DNA of 7,359 nt from the NCBI GenBank assembly GCA_902803185.1, contig CADCOV010000204.1, forward strand, positions 1 to 7,359. Direction: 5' to 3'. Shown here piece after piece: positions 1-6,180 of this stretch. Origin of the DNA: an uncultured Eubacteriales bacterium. GTDB taxonomy: Bacteria > Bacillota > Clostridia > Peptostreptococcales > Anaerovoracaceae. The translations under genes and the position numbers were made by a program. The number at the start of each line of letters is the position of its first letter. Position 1 is the stretch's first letter. The notes under the pieces are model-generated. The model ran no database searches. It was not told the DNA's origin and saw nothing but the letters and a program-made list of their open reading frames with translations.

Positions 1-570
1 GCCGACCGCACCATCGACCTGGTGATCATGGACATCATGATGCCGGGGGTCTCCGGCGTGGAAGCCTGCGCCATGATCCGGCGCAAATCCACGGTGCCGG
101 TGATGTTCCTGACCGCGAAGTCCCAGGATCAGGACAAGATCGAGGCCTACACCGACGGCGGCGACGACTACCTGGTCAAGCCGTTCTCCCAGACGGAGCT
201 TTTGATGAAGGTGAAATCCCTGCTCCGCCGGTACACCGAGTACCAGAGGCCGATGGCGGCGCCGACCAGCGTGACGGTGCTCAGCGAGAACATCAAGCTG
301 GACGACAAGAGGCGCTGCGCCATCAAAGACGACAAGCGCATCCAGCTCACCGAGAAGGAATACGCGATCATGCGGTTCTTCGTGGACCACAGGGGCGAGA
401 TCGTCGGCAACCGGGACATCTACGAGGGCGTCTGGAACGACAGCTATCTGCCGTCCGACGGCAACACCGTCATGGTCCATATCCTGAATCTCCGCAAGAA
501 GCTGGAGAACGACGCCAACCATCCGACGCTGATCCGCACCATCTGGGGAAAGGGTTACAAGGTTGAATAA
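1..570 (+). CDS. OmpR/VanR-like response regulator, 5' end outside window
   Basis: A DNA-binding response regulator, the output partner of the kinase that follows. The reading frame is open from base 1, so about 40 N-terminal residues are missing; the first ATG/GTG codons in view are internal. Counting from base 1, 189 residues are visible. The phospho-acceptor is D11 in IMDIMMPG, the conserved switch Thr is T38 in FLTAK, and the conserved Lys is K60 in LVKPF, at the usual receiver-domain spacing. Residues about 95-189 form a winged-helix Trans_reg_C domain (LTEKEYAIMRFF, NTVMVHILNLRKKLE, IRTIWGKGYKVE). That C-terminal signature is typical of VanR-like OmpR regulators in Clostridia. The stop overlaps the start of the kinase gene, indicating translational coupling. 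The signal sensed and the regulon cannot be read from the sequence. Confidence 0.95.
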   Translation, partial: ADRTIDLVIMDIMMPGVSGVEACAMIRRKSTVPVMFLTAKSQDQDKIEAYTDGGDDYLVKPFSQTELLMKVKSLLRRYTEYQRPMAAPTSVTVLSENIKLDDKRRCAIKDDKRIQLTEKEYAIMRFFVDHRGEIVGNRDIYEGVWNDSYLPSDGNTVMVHILNLRKKLENDANHPTLIRTIWGKGYKVE

Positions 571-2020
571 GAAGCGCTTTCTGTCCCTCAACTTCAAACT
601 GATGTTAGTGGTGATGATCGCTTTGGTCGCCACGCTGGCGATGTTCCTGCTGATCGACTGGGTGGAGACCATGATCGTCTCCCGCTACTACCAGAGCGAG
701 GAGGCCATCGAGCGGAACGTGGGGGATGCCTACACCAGCCTGACCCGCTACGTGCGGCTGAACAAGGTCAAGGGTACGGATACGGAGCTTCTGCAGGGGT
801 GGGTCAAAGAGAACGACTACACCTCCCTTGAGGTCTACGACAACAACAGCATCTACTTCAACGGCGGCTGGCTGGTCAGCCCGACCACGATCCCGGACGC
901 GGAGGATGAGAGCGCCGAATCCGAGTTCAACGAGTACGCGGAGCGGATCACGCCGTCCACCTTCGAGGAGGACGTCTACCACCGGATCATGGACTTCGAG
1001 GACGATGAGTACTACGTGTACCTCAAGGTCTACACCGAGCAGCGCTTCATCCGGGCGATGTTCTTCGTCAAGCTCATCTTCTGCGTGACGACCCTGGTGG
1101 GCATCATCCTGATCTACAACAGCCGGGTGCTGCGGCGGATGATCCGCCTCTCCCACGAGGTCCAGGAGGTCAGCGGCGGCAACCTGGATGCGGACATCGA
1201 CCCGACTGCCAACGACGAGATCGGCAAGCTGGCGGTGAACGTGGACACCATGAGGAACTCCATCGTGGAACGGCTGCAGAGCGAGAAGGAGGCCTGGGAT
1301 GCGAACACCCAGCTGATCACCGCCATGTCCCACGACATCCGCACGCCGCTCACGTCCCTGATCGGCTATCTGGACATCATCGAGAGCGGCAAGTACAGCT
1401 CCGAGGAGGACCTTGCCCGCTATATCCGCTCCTGCCGGGACAAAGCCTTCCAGCTCAAGGACCTGTCGGACAAGCTGTTCCAGTACTTCCTCGTCTTCGG
1501 CAGCCAGGAGAAAAAGAAGGAGCTGGAGGTCTTCGACGCGTCGATCCTCCTGCAGCAGCTGATCTCCGAGCACGCGGCGGAGCTGATGAGCTACGGCTAC
1601 AACATCGACTTCGACTTCAACCTGGCGGACGTGGAGATCAAAGCGGACCTCTCCGGCATGCGCCGCCTCTTCGACAACCTGACCTCCAACATCCTGAAGT
1701 ACGCGGACAAGAGCTATCACATCCGCATCAGCACGGAGCAGGTGGGGGAGGAGATCGTCGTCCGGCTGATCAACGGCGTGCTGGCGGTCTCCCGGAAGGT
1801 GGAGAGCAACAAGATCGGTCTCAAGACCTGCGAAAAGATCTGCAAGGATATGGGCGGGACCTTCGATTACAGGGACGAAGACAACTTCTTCTCCGTCCGG
1901 ATCACGATCCCGATCCTGAAAGAAACGGCAGCGGAGGCGCCTGCTTCTGCGCCGGCCCCTGCCCCTGCCGCGGAAAATGCGGAGGAAAAAGAATCCATAG
2001 AAACGGAAAAGCCGGCTTAG
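563..2020 (+). CDS. Membrane sensor histidine kinase (HAMP, HisKA, degenerate HATPase), VanS-like
   Basis: A 485-residue kinase that should autophosphorylate on His and pass phosphate to the adjacent regulator. It starts at TTG 563, overlapping the regulator stop by 8 bp, with a purine-rich ribosome site (GGGGAAAGGG, 545-554). The next in-frame ATG (601) would lose part of the first membrane helix. Segments: TM1 about 11-31, an acidic extracytoplasmic sensor about 32-164, TM2 about 165-187, HAMP about 187-240, then an H-box with H257 in MSHDIRTPL. The N-box is DNLTSNILKYADKS (N372, N376) and a G2-like box is NKIGLKTCEKI (G419). The usual G1 DxGxG motif is not recognisable; the equivalent stretch reads INGVLAVSRKVES. 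I recall similar degenerate forms in clostridial kinases, so this need not mean inactivity. The last roughly 30 residues are an Ala/Pro then Glu-rich low-complexity tail. The ligand is unknown. Confidence 0.93.
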   Translation: MNKKRFLSLNFKLMLVVMIALVATLAMFLLIDWVETMIVSRYYQSEEAIERNVGDAYTSLTRYVRLNKVKGTDTELLQGWVKENDYTSLEVYDNNSIYFNGGWLVSPTTIPDAEDESAESEFNEYAERITPSTFEEDVYHRIMDFEDDEYYVYLKVYTEQRFIRAMFFVKLIFCVTTLVGIILIYNSRVLRRMIRLSHEVQEVSGGNLDADIDPTANDEIGKLAVNVDTMRNSIVERLQSEKEAWDANTQLITAMSHDIRTPLTSLIGYLDIIESGKYSSEEDLARYIRSCRDKAFQLKDLSDKLFQYFLVFGSQEKKKELEVFDASILLQQLISEHAAELMSYGYNIDFDFNLADVEIKADLSGMRRLFDNLTSNILKYADKSYHIRISTEQVGEEIVVRLINGVLAVSRKVESNKIGLKTCEKICKDMGGTFDYRDEDNFFSVRITIPILKETAAEAPASAPAPAPAAENAEEKESIETEKPA

Positions 2021-2032
2021 CAGCCGGCTTTT
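2007..2032. terminator. Bidirectional intrinsic terminator overlapping two convergent stop codons
   Basis: A perfect 10-bp inverted repeat, AAAAGCCGGC (2007-2016) and GCCGGCTTTT (2023-2032), encloses the 6-nt loop TTAGCA. Read on either strand it gives a GC stem followed by a U-run, so it should terminate both the two-component operon (+) and the TSCPD gene (-). The stop codons of both genes (TAG 2018-2020 on +, TAA 2019-2017 on -) lie in the loop, and the stem encodes the C-terminal residues of both proteins. Confidence 0.88.
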
Positions 2033-2286
2033 GCTTCGTTTTCGGCCATCGCCAGTTCGATGGCGCGGCACATCTGGTCCGCACAGGATGTGGCTTTGTA
2101 GCCGCAGCGGATCCCGTCCACCTTCTCCTTGATCTCGGACGCGGTCATTCCCTTGACCAGCCGGGAGATCGCCTGCAGGTTGCCGTGGCAGCCGCCGGTG
2201 AAGGTCACGTCCCGGACGACGTCGCCGTCCATGTCCACGTCGATGTAGACGGAGCAGGTACCCTTGGTTCTGTATCTGTAAGACAT
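2017..2286 (-). CDS. TSCPD domain-containing protein, TIGR03905-like
   Basis: An 89-residue small soluble protein. The start at 2286 (MSYRYRTKGTC) is chosen because AAGGAGGAACGAG lies immediately upstream. The longer open frame to 2400 would run across the promoter and lacks a comparable ribosome site. Family features are the opening RYRTKGTCS, a central FTGGCHGNLQAISRLVKGM with C33, then IRCGYKATSCADQMCRAI, a variant of the TSCPDQ motif (C61, C68, C73). The TSCPD fold also occurs at the C-terminus of class II ribonucleotide reductases, where it is Cys-rich and possibly metal or nucleic-acid binding. The stand-alone TIGR03905 family has no established function that I know of. It converges on the kinase gene with a 4-bp overlap at the stop codons. 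Confidence 0.9.
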   Translation of the reverse strand: MSYRYRTKGTCSVYIDVDMDGDVVRDVTFTGGCHGNLQAISRLVKGMTASEIKEKVDGIRCGYKATSCADQMCRAIELAMAENEAKAGC

Positions 2287-2337
2287 CTCGTTCCTCCTTG
2301 TTCGTGCATGTTGGGCCGCCCTTCGGCGGACTAAGTG

Positions 2338-2366
2338 ATTGTACCACAAAAGCGGGCGGTTGAAAA
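2338..2366 (-). promoter_or_regulatory. Candidate promoter of the TSCPD gene (extended -10)
   Basis: On the minus strand a TGG TACAAT extended -10 (hexamer 2343-2338) lies 17 nt downstream of TTTTCA (2366-2361), a weak -35. It predicts a transcription start near 2331 and a leader of about 45 nt. The leader contains a short hairpin (CCGCC/GGCGG, 2316-2329). Confidence 0.5.
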
Positions 2367-2483
2367 GGACGGGCAAAAACAAATTTATGCAGTGATGCAC
2401 TTGTTAAATTGTTTACAAAAACAAAATACGTTGGCAAGCGCCGGCGCACACTCCGGCGGCGGATTGTACTTTTTGATGAACAA

Positions 2484-2509
2484 CACAAATTATTAAAGAA
2501 AAATTTGTG
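2484..2509. promoter_or_regulatory. Inverted repeat, candidate operator upstream of the ligase promoter
   Basis: CACAAATT (2484-2491) and AATTTGTG (2502-2509) form a perfect 8-bp inverted repeat with a 10-nt AT-rich spacer. The half-site centres are 18 nt apart, roughly two helical turns. It ends 8 nt before the candidate -35 of the ligase promoter, a usual position for a dimeric regulator. The binding protein is unknown. Confidence 0.45.
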
Positions 2510-2517
2510 AAAACCAA

Positions 2518-2545
2518 TTGATTTCCGAATCTGAATGTGTATAAT
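2518..2545 (+). promoter_or_regulatory. Candidate sigma-A-type promoter of the ligase-ACT operon
   Basis: TTGATT (2518-2523), a 16-nt spacer and a consensus TATAAT (2540-2545) precede the ligase gene. A start near 2552 would give a leader of about 42 nt. The position of the -10 argues against the in-frame GTG at 2537 as the translation start. Confidence 0.7.
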
Positions 2546-2593
2546 GGAGCCATAAACCACCAATGCCGTACCCGAAATGAGAAGGAAATCACT

Positions 2594-3904
2594 ATGGAGA
2601 AACGTTTTTATCAGAAAGAATTCGAGACCATGGAACTGGACAAGATGCGCGCCCTGCAGAGCGAACGGCTCGTCAGGCAGGTGAAGCACGTCTGGGACAA
2701 CGTTCCATATTACCGCGGCCTGATGGAGGAGAAGGGGCTGACCCCGGATGACATCAAGGGCATCGACGACCTCCACAAGCTGCCATTTTTGAGCAAGGCG
2801 GATCTGAGGGATCAGTATCCGTACGGGCTCCTGGCCACGGACCTCAAGAACTGCGTCCGCATCCACTCCACCTCCGGCACCACCGGCCGCCGGGTCGTGG
2901 CATTCTACACCCAGGGTGACGTGGATCTCTGGGAGGAGTGCTGCGCCAGAGCCATCGTCGCCGCGGGCGGGACCGAGGACGACGTCTGCCAGGTCAGCTA
3001 CGGCTACGGCCTGTTCACCGGCGGCGCCGGCCTCCACGGCGGTGCCCACAAGCTCGGCGCCATGACTTTGCCGATGTCCTCCGGCAACACGGAGAGACAG
3101 CTGCAGTTCATGAACGACCTCCAGGCCACCATCTTATGCTGCACCCCGTCCTACGCCGCCTATCTGGGTGAGTCCCTGAAGGAGAGGGGGATGGACGGCG
3201 ATAAGAACACGCTGAAGGCGGGCATCTTCGGCGCGGAGCCGTGGACGGAGGAGATGCGCCGGGACATCGAGAAGTCCCTGGGCATCAAGGCCTACGACAT
3301 CTACGGCCTGACGGAACTCTCCGGTCCGGGCGTCTCCTTCGAGTGCGAGGAGCAGGCCGGCATGCACATCAACGAGGATCACTTCATCGCGGAGATCATC
3401 GACCCGGAGACCGGCGAGGTCCTGCCGGAGGGAGAGGTCGGCGAGCTGGTCTTCACCTCCCTCACCAAGGAAGCCTTCCCGCTCCTGCGCTACAGGACCA
3501 GGGACCTGACCTGCCTGACCAGGGAGAAGTGCGCCTGCGGCCGTACCCTCATCCGGATGAGGAAACCGATGGGCCGTTCCGACGACATGCTGATCATCCG
3601 CGGCGTGAACGTGTTCCCGTCCCAGATCGAGACCGTCCTCCTGAACGAGGGCTACTCCCCGAACTACCGCATCGAGGTGGACCGCGAGAACAATACCGAT
3701 ACTTTGGACGTCTACGTCGAGATGAACCCGGACCAGTTCTCCGACGTGGTGAAGGACATCAACATGGACGCTGCGGATCTGGCTGCCGCCATCAAGAACA
3801 TGCTGGGCATCCGGCCGAAGGTCCATCTGGTGGCGCCGAAGTCCATCACCAGAAGCGAGGGCAAGGCGGTCCGCGTGATCGACAGAAGAAAGCTGCATGA
3901 CTGA
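2594..3904 (+). CDS. paaK: Phenylacetate-CoA ligase family protein (PaaK-like)
   Basis: A 436-residue adenylate-forming enzyme, near the usual PaaK length. Family members convert an aryl acid (phenylacetate, indoleacetate or similar) with ATP and CoA to the aryl-CoA, AMP and PPi in the cytoplasm. The ATG at 2594 follows AAGGA with 7-nt spacing; a longer frame from GTG 2537 would include the promoter -10. Visible motifs: the AMP-binding loop STSGTTGRR (about 92-100), YDIYGLTE (about 234-241), RYRTRDLT with D304, RSDDMLIIRGVNVFPSQIE (about 328-346) leading into the C-terminal subdomain, and the catalytic-type Lys in SEGKAVRV (K424). A CxC pair sits at about 313-315. The ACT protein follows after 15 nt. 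In anaerobes this pairing often accompanies 2-oxoacid:ferredoxin oxidoreductases for aromatic amino acid breakdown, but none lies in the window. Exact substrate is not determinable. Confidence 0.93.
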   Translation: MEKRFYQKEFETMELDKMRALQSERLVRQVKHVWDNVPYYRGLMEEKGLTPDDIKGIDDLHKLPFLSKADLRDQYPYGLLATDLKNCVRIHSTSGTTGRRVVAFYTQGDVDLWEECCARAIVAAGGTEDDVCQVSYGYGLFTGGAGLHGGAHKLGAMTLPMSSGNTERQLQFMNDLQATILCCTPSYAAYLGESLKERGMDGDKNTLKAGIFGAEPWTEEMRRDIEKSLGIKAYDIYGLTELSGPGVSFECEEQAGMHINEDHFIAEIIDPETGEVLPEGEVGELVFTSLTKEAFPLLRYRTRDLTCLTREKCACGRTLIRMRKPMGRSDDMLIIRGVNVFPSQIETVLLNEGYSPNYRIEVDRENNTDTLDVYVEMNPDQFSDVVKDINMDAADLAAAIKNMLGIRPKVHLVAPKSITRSEGKAVRVIDRRKLHD

Positions 3905-3919
3905 GAGAAGGAGGCTACC

Positions 3920-4351
3920 ATGGCGATCAAACAGATTTCCGTATTTGTAGAGAACAAGAAGGGCGCCCTCGAGGCGGTGCTCAAGGTCTTCTCCGACAAC
4001 GGCGTCGGCCTCAGGGCGATGACCATCGCGGACACCAAGGACTACGGCATCCTCCGCGTGATCGTGGATGACCAGGCGGCCGCCGTCGAAGCTTTGAACA
4101 AAGCTGAGGTCCTCCACTCCGTCAACGACGTGGTGGCGGTGGAAGCGGCGGACGTGCCGGGCGGCCTGGCCGCCGTGCTGAAGGTGATCCTGGATGCCGG
4201 CATCGACATCGAGTACACCTACGCCTTCGTCATCCAGTCCGGCGAGTACGCCTGCGCGATCCTGCGCCTGTCCGACACGCCAGCAGGTGAGGAAGCCCTC
4301 CAGGCAGCAGGCGTCCCGTTGATCACCGAGGACGACATCCTCAGGATCTGA
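3920..4351 (+). CDS. Tandem ACT-domain protein, partner of the PaaK-like ligase
   Basis: A 143-residue protein made essentially of two ACT domains: residues about 3-67 (ISVFVENKKGALEAVLKVF) and about 70-140 (VPGGLAAVLKVILDAGIDIE). ACT domains bind small ligands, usually amino acids, at domain interfaces. A stand-alone tandem ACT protein next to a PaaK-like ligase is a recurrent pairing and is usually assumed to sense an aromatic amino acid or to regulate the ligase; that role is inference. A strong GAGAAGGAGG ribosome site precedes ATG 3920, 15 nt after the ligase stop, so the two genes are almost certainly co-transcribed. No catalytic domain or membrane segment is visible. Confidence 0.92.
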   Translation: MAIKQISVFVENKKGALEAVLKVFSDNGVGLRAMTIADTKDYGILRVIVDDQAAAVEALNKAEVLHSVNDVVAVEAADVPGGLAAVLKVILDAGIDIEYTYAFVIQSGEYACAILRLSDTPAGEEALQAAGVPLITEDDILRI

Positions 4352-4378
4352 GACCAAACCGAATATACACGTAAGAAA

Positions 4379-4411
4379 AACGCCCCGGACACGCATATGG
4401 CCCGGGGCGTT
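4379..4411 (-). terminator. Intrinsic terminator, best oriented for the DUF4956 operon
   Basis: The 10-bp stem AACGCCCCGG (4379-4388) / CCGGGGCGTT (4402-4411) has a 13-nt loop. On the minus strand the stem is followed by TTTTTCTTAC, a good U-tract, so it ends the VTC-DUF4956 transcript. On the plus strand the following bases (TCGCTATATGG) are not U-rich, so termination of the ligase-ACT operon here would be weaker. Confidence 0.78.
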
Positions 4412-4436
4412 CGCTATATGGTTGGTTGTAAGGGGA

Positions 4437-5123
4437 TCAAAGGGTGCCCACCGCCGGGATGGACATCGCGATCTCCAGGTTGCCGTTCCGGCAGCGGAGC
4501 TCGTCGATCAGGCGCTTCTCGGAGCCGGCGTTGGTCAGGGTGATGTCGTAAGTCAGCTTGTTCAGGCTGCCCAGGTTGGTGGTTTTGACCGCCACCAGCT
4601 TGGCGGAGGTGGTGTATTTGGTGAAGAGGTCGTCGAAGGCGCCGGTGTAGTCCAGGTCCTCCGGGACGGTGATCTTGAGCTGCTTCTTGAGCTCGGAGCT
4701 GGCGGTGCCCGGGATGCCGACCTTCTCGAAGAGGAGCATCAGCGCGCCGATGATGACGGTGAACAGGGCCGCGAAGGCCGGGTAGCCGATGCCGCAGGCC
4801 AGGCCGACGGACATGGCCAGGAAGACGGCGCAGATCTCGCGGGCGGTGCCCGGGTTGGACCGGAAGCGGACCAGAGAGAAGGCGCCGGCGACGGCGACGG
4901 AAGCGCCGAGGCTGCCGCTGACCATCATGATGATGACGGCGACGATGCCCGGAAGCACCGCCAGAGTGGCGAGGAAGCCCTTGGATTCCCCGGACTTGTG
5001 GCCGTAGACGGCGGCGATGACGACGCCCAGGATGACAGCGGCGATCAGGCTGATCAGGAAGGTGCTCAAGGTCAGGCTGCCGGCTGCAGCGGTTTCATAA
5101 AGGCTTGCGAATACGTTGGTCAT
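4437..5123 (-). CDS. DUF4956 domain-containing membrane protein
   Basis: A 228-residue integral membrane protein. ATG at 5123 follows GAGGAGG with suitable spacing. Hydrophobic segments at about 18-40, 50-70, 97-112 and 113-132 surround the hallmark FSLVRFRSNPGTAREICAVF (about 82-101), the most conserved stretch of DUF4956. Residues about 140-228 form a soluble domain. The family has no established biochemical activity. It is commonly encoded next to VTC-type polyphosphate polymerase domain proteins, as here, where the VTC gene ends 57 nt upstream on the same strand. A role as membrane partner in polyanion synthesis or export is a contextual inference. The CotH-type kinase gene sometimes found in such clusters is not in the window. 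Confidence 0.9.
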   Translation of the reverse strand: MTNVFASLYETAAAGSLTLSTFLISLIAAVILGVVIAAVYGHKSGESKGFLATLAVLPGIVAVIIMMVSGSLGASVAVAGAFSLVRFRSNPGTAREICAVFLAMSVGLACGIGYPAFAALFTVIIGALMLLFEKVGIPGTASSELKKQLKITVPEDLDYTGAFDDLFTKYTTSAKLVAVKTTNLGSLNKLTYDITLTNAGSEKRLIDELRCRNGNLEIAMSIPAVGTL

Positions 5124-5180
5124 GGTAGGTTCCTCCTCATTATCGGTTCCCTAAGGGGTCATTGTGCTAAGTGATCTATA

Positions 5181-6023
5181 TCAAAGCGCGGCTGCCGAAA
5201 CGGCGACGCCGGCGCGTCTTCCGGTCTCGCGGACGTTCCTGCCCGGGCGGCTCTCAGGCCTTGCCGGGATCCCCGCCGGTGCGGCGGCCCGTTCTCTCAC
5301 GCCCGGGATGCGGCCCTCTCTCAAAGCCGGCTTCAGGATGCCTTCCTCATAAGCGGTGCCGTATTTGGAGAAGGAGGCCTTCTTGATGTTTCCCTTCTGC
5401 AGGACCTCCACCAGCCAGAGCGGCAGGGCGGAGGCGGTCTTGACCTCCATCAGGGATTCGCCCTCTCCCAGGAGCTGCTCGCCGCCCGGTTCGGCGGTGA
5501 GGGTGACGTTCTCCGCTCTCCAGCGGATGTTGCGGTCGAAGGTGATCCTCAGGTTCGGGTCCTCCTTGCTGAAGTAGGCGCATCTGTCGTAGCAGAGGTA
5601 CACCGCCGGCCGGAGGGTCTTGTAGAAATCCCGGAAGAACTGGATCTCTCTGCCGATCTGGCTGTCCTCCGGCGCGCCCGGCAGGTCCGTGACCCACATC
5701 TCCGCCAGAGCGTCCGCCATCTCGATGCGGCGCTTGTAGACGACGCCGTCGTACTTCTTCTTCAGCTCCAGGAAGACCTTCCCGTTTCCGTCCACCTTGC
5801 CGTAGCTGCGGAGGCGGATCTTCTCCTTGTACTCCGGCTTCTCCTGGGATCTCCTGATCAGCCTGAAGTCCGGAGTGTCGTAATATATATTGCAAATGGT
5901 GCTCTGGCCGTGGGCGTCCGGGATCATCCTGTCCGCCAGCGCTTCCTCCACCATGGTTCTCTGCTCGCTGCTGAGCCGGAACTTGATCTCGTATCTCTTG
6001 AAGACTGTGATATCCTTTGTCAT
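5181..6023 (-). CDS. VTC-domain (polyphosphate polymerase-like) protein
   Basis: A 280-residue triphosphate-tunnel-type protein. In yeast Vtc4 this fold makes polyphosphate from ATP; bacterial relatives are annotated by homology. ATG at 6023 is chosen because AAAGGAGGG lies 7 nt upstream; the open frame continues to 6332 but only across the promoter and the divergent gene. Tunnel-type residues are visible in order: K14 in RYEIKF, R70/R72 in IRLR, K88 in LELKKK, K97 in VYKRR, R147 in CYDR, E193 in LMEVKT and K220 in FSKYG, matching the family's basic-tunnel plus metal-binding Glu pattern. The fold seems complete by about residue 232. The remaining roughly 48 residues form an Arg/Ala/Pro-rich, probably disordered basic tail, which is unusual. 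It is first gene of an operon with DUF4956. Confidence 0.9.
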   Translation of the reverse strand: MTKDITVFKRYEIKFRLSSEQRTMVEEALADRMIPDAHGQSTICNIYYDTPDFRLIRRSQEKPEYKEKIRLRSYGKVDGNGKVFLELKKKYDGVVYKRRIEMADALAEMWVTDLPGAPEDSQIGREIQFFRDFYKTLRPAVYLCYDRCAYFSKEDPNLRITFDRNIRWRAENVTLTAEPGGEQLLGEGESLMEVKTASALPLWLVEVLQKGNIKKASFSKYGTAYEEGILKPALREGRIPGVRERAAAPAGIPARPESRPGRNVRETGRRAGVAVSAAAL

Positions 6024-6043
6024 TTCCGTGCCCTCCTTTGTTT

Positions 6044-6083
6044 TGATGGTACCATCATAACCATCGAACCTTTGGCGAACCTT
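6044..6083 (-). promoter_or_regulatory. Candidate promoter/operator of the VTC-DUF4956 operon
   Basis: On the minus strand TATGAT (6059-6054) is a plausible -10, giving a start near 6047 and a leader of about 24 nt. No good -35 is present. Instead the sequence CGAACCTT occurs twice on the plus strand (6065-6072 and 6076-6083), an 11-bp direct repeat covering the -18 to -36 region. A perfect 14-bp palindrome TGATGGTACCATCA (6044-6057) overlaps the -10 and start. The pattern suggests regulated transcription, but the regulator is unknown. Confidence 0.5.
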
Positions 6084-6090
6084 AAGCATG

Positions 6091-6125
6091 AAAATGTTTT
6101 TCAAAAAAGTTTTTTGGGAAAAAAG
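6091..6125. other. Alternating A/T homopolymer tracts in the divergent promoter region
   Basis: Between the VTC operon (-) and the nuclease-like gene (+) lie successive tracts T5 (6097-6101), A6 (6103-6108), T6 (6110-6115) and A6 (6119-6124). They stand out from the GC-rich background and could form curved or UP-element-like DNA. No stem with a proper terminator layout was found. Confidence 0.4.
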
Positions 6126-6145
6126 CCCCCGGTTTTCGGGCAGTG

Positions 6146-6151
6146 TACAAT
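6146..6151 (+). promoter_or_regulatory. Candidate -10 of the nuclease-like gene
   Basis: TACAAT lies about 30 nt before ATG 6181, predicting a start near 6158 and a leader of about 23 nt. No convincing -35 hexamer is found at 16-18 nt, so the promoter is either weak or activator-dependent. Confidence 0.35.
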
Positions 6152-6180
6152 GAAGGCGGGGAATGAGAGAAAGGAGAATC

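Larger units (their letters stand above)
2287..2593. other. Divergent intergenic region, 307 bp, no gene
   Basis: This spacer between the TSCPD gene (-) and the ligase gene (+) is clearly richer in A/T than the flanking genes and has no credible coding frame. It holds the candidate promoters for both genes, a TTGTTT-acaa-AAACAA inverted repeat (2409-2424), a GC-rich patch (about 2437-2461) and the 8-bp inverted repeat described separately at 2484-2509. Confidence 0.8.

Noticed and set aside
2537..2593. N-terminal extension of the ligase from GTG 2537
   Set aside because: The -10 TATAAT at 2540-2545 falls inside it, and ATG 2594 has a proper ribosome site and the expected family N-terminus.
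605..3049. Very long open frame on the minus strand (814 codons) through the kinase, TSCPD and ligase genes
   Set aside because: It lies antisense to well-supported genes with clear domains, crosses an intergenic region, and its translation is the Asp/Val/Arg/Leu-rich composition typical of the complement of GC-rich genes.
3134..4396. Long minus-strand open frame opposite the ligase and ACT genes
   Set aside because: Antisense shadow; no domain, and it runs through the terminator hairpin at 4379-4411.
4422..5174. Plus-strand open frame opposite the DUF4956 gene
   Set aside because: Its Gly/Asp/Gln-rich repetitive composition is a shadow of the DUF4956 membrane helices; the minus-strand gene has a strong ribosome site and family motif.
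6128..6140. CCCG/CGGG hairpin before the nuclease-like gene as a terminator or riboswitch element
   Set aside because: Only a 4-bp stem with no U-run, and it lies upstream of the predicted transcription start.
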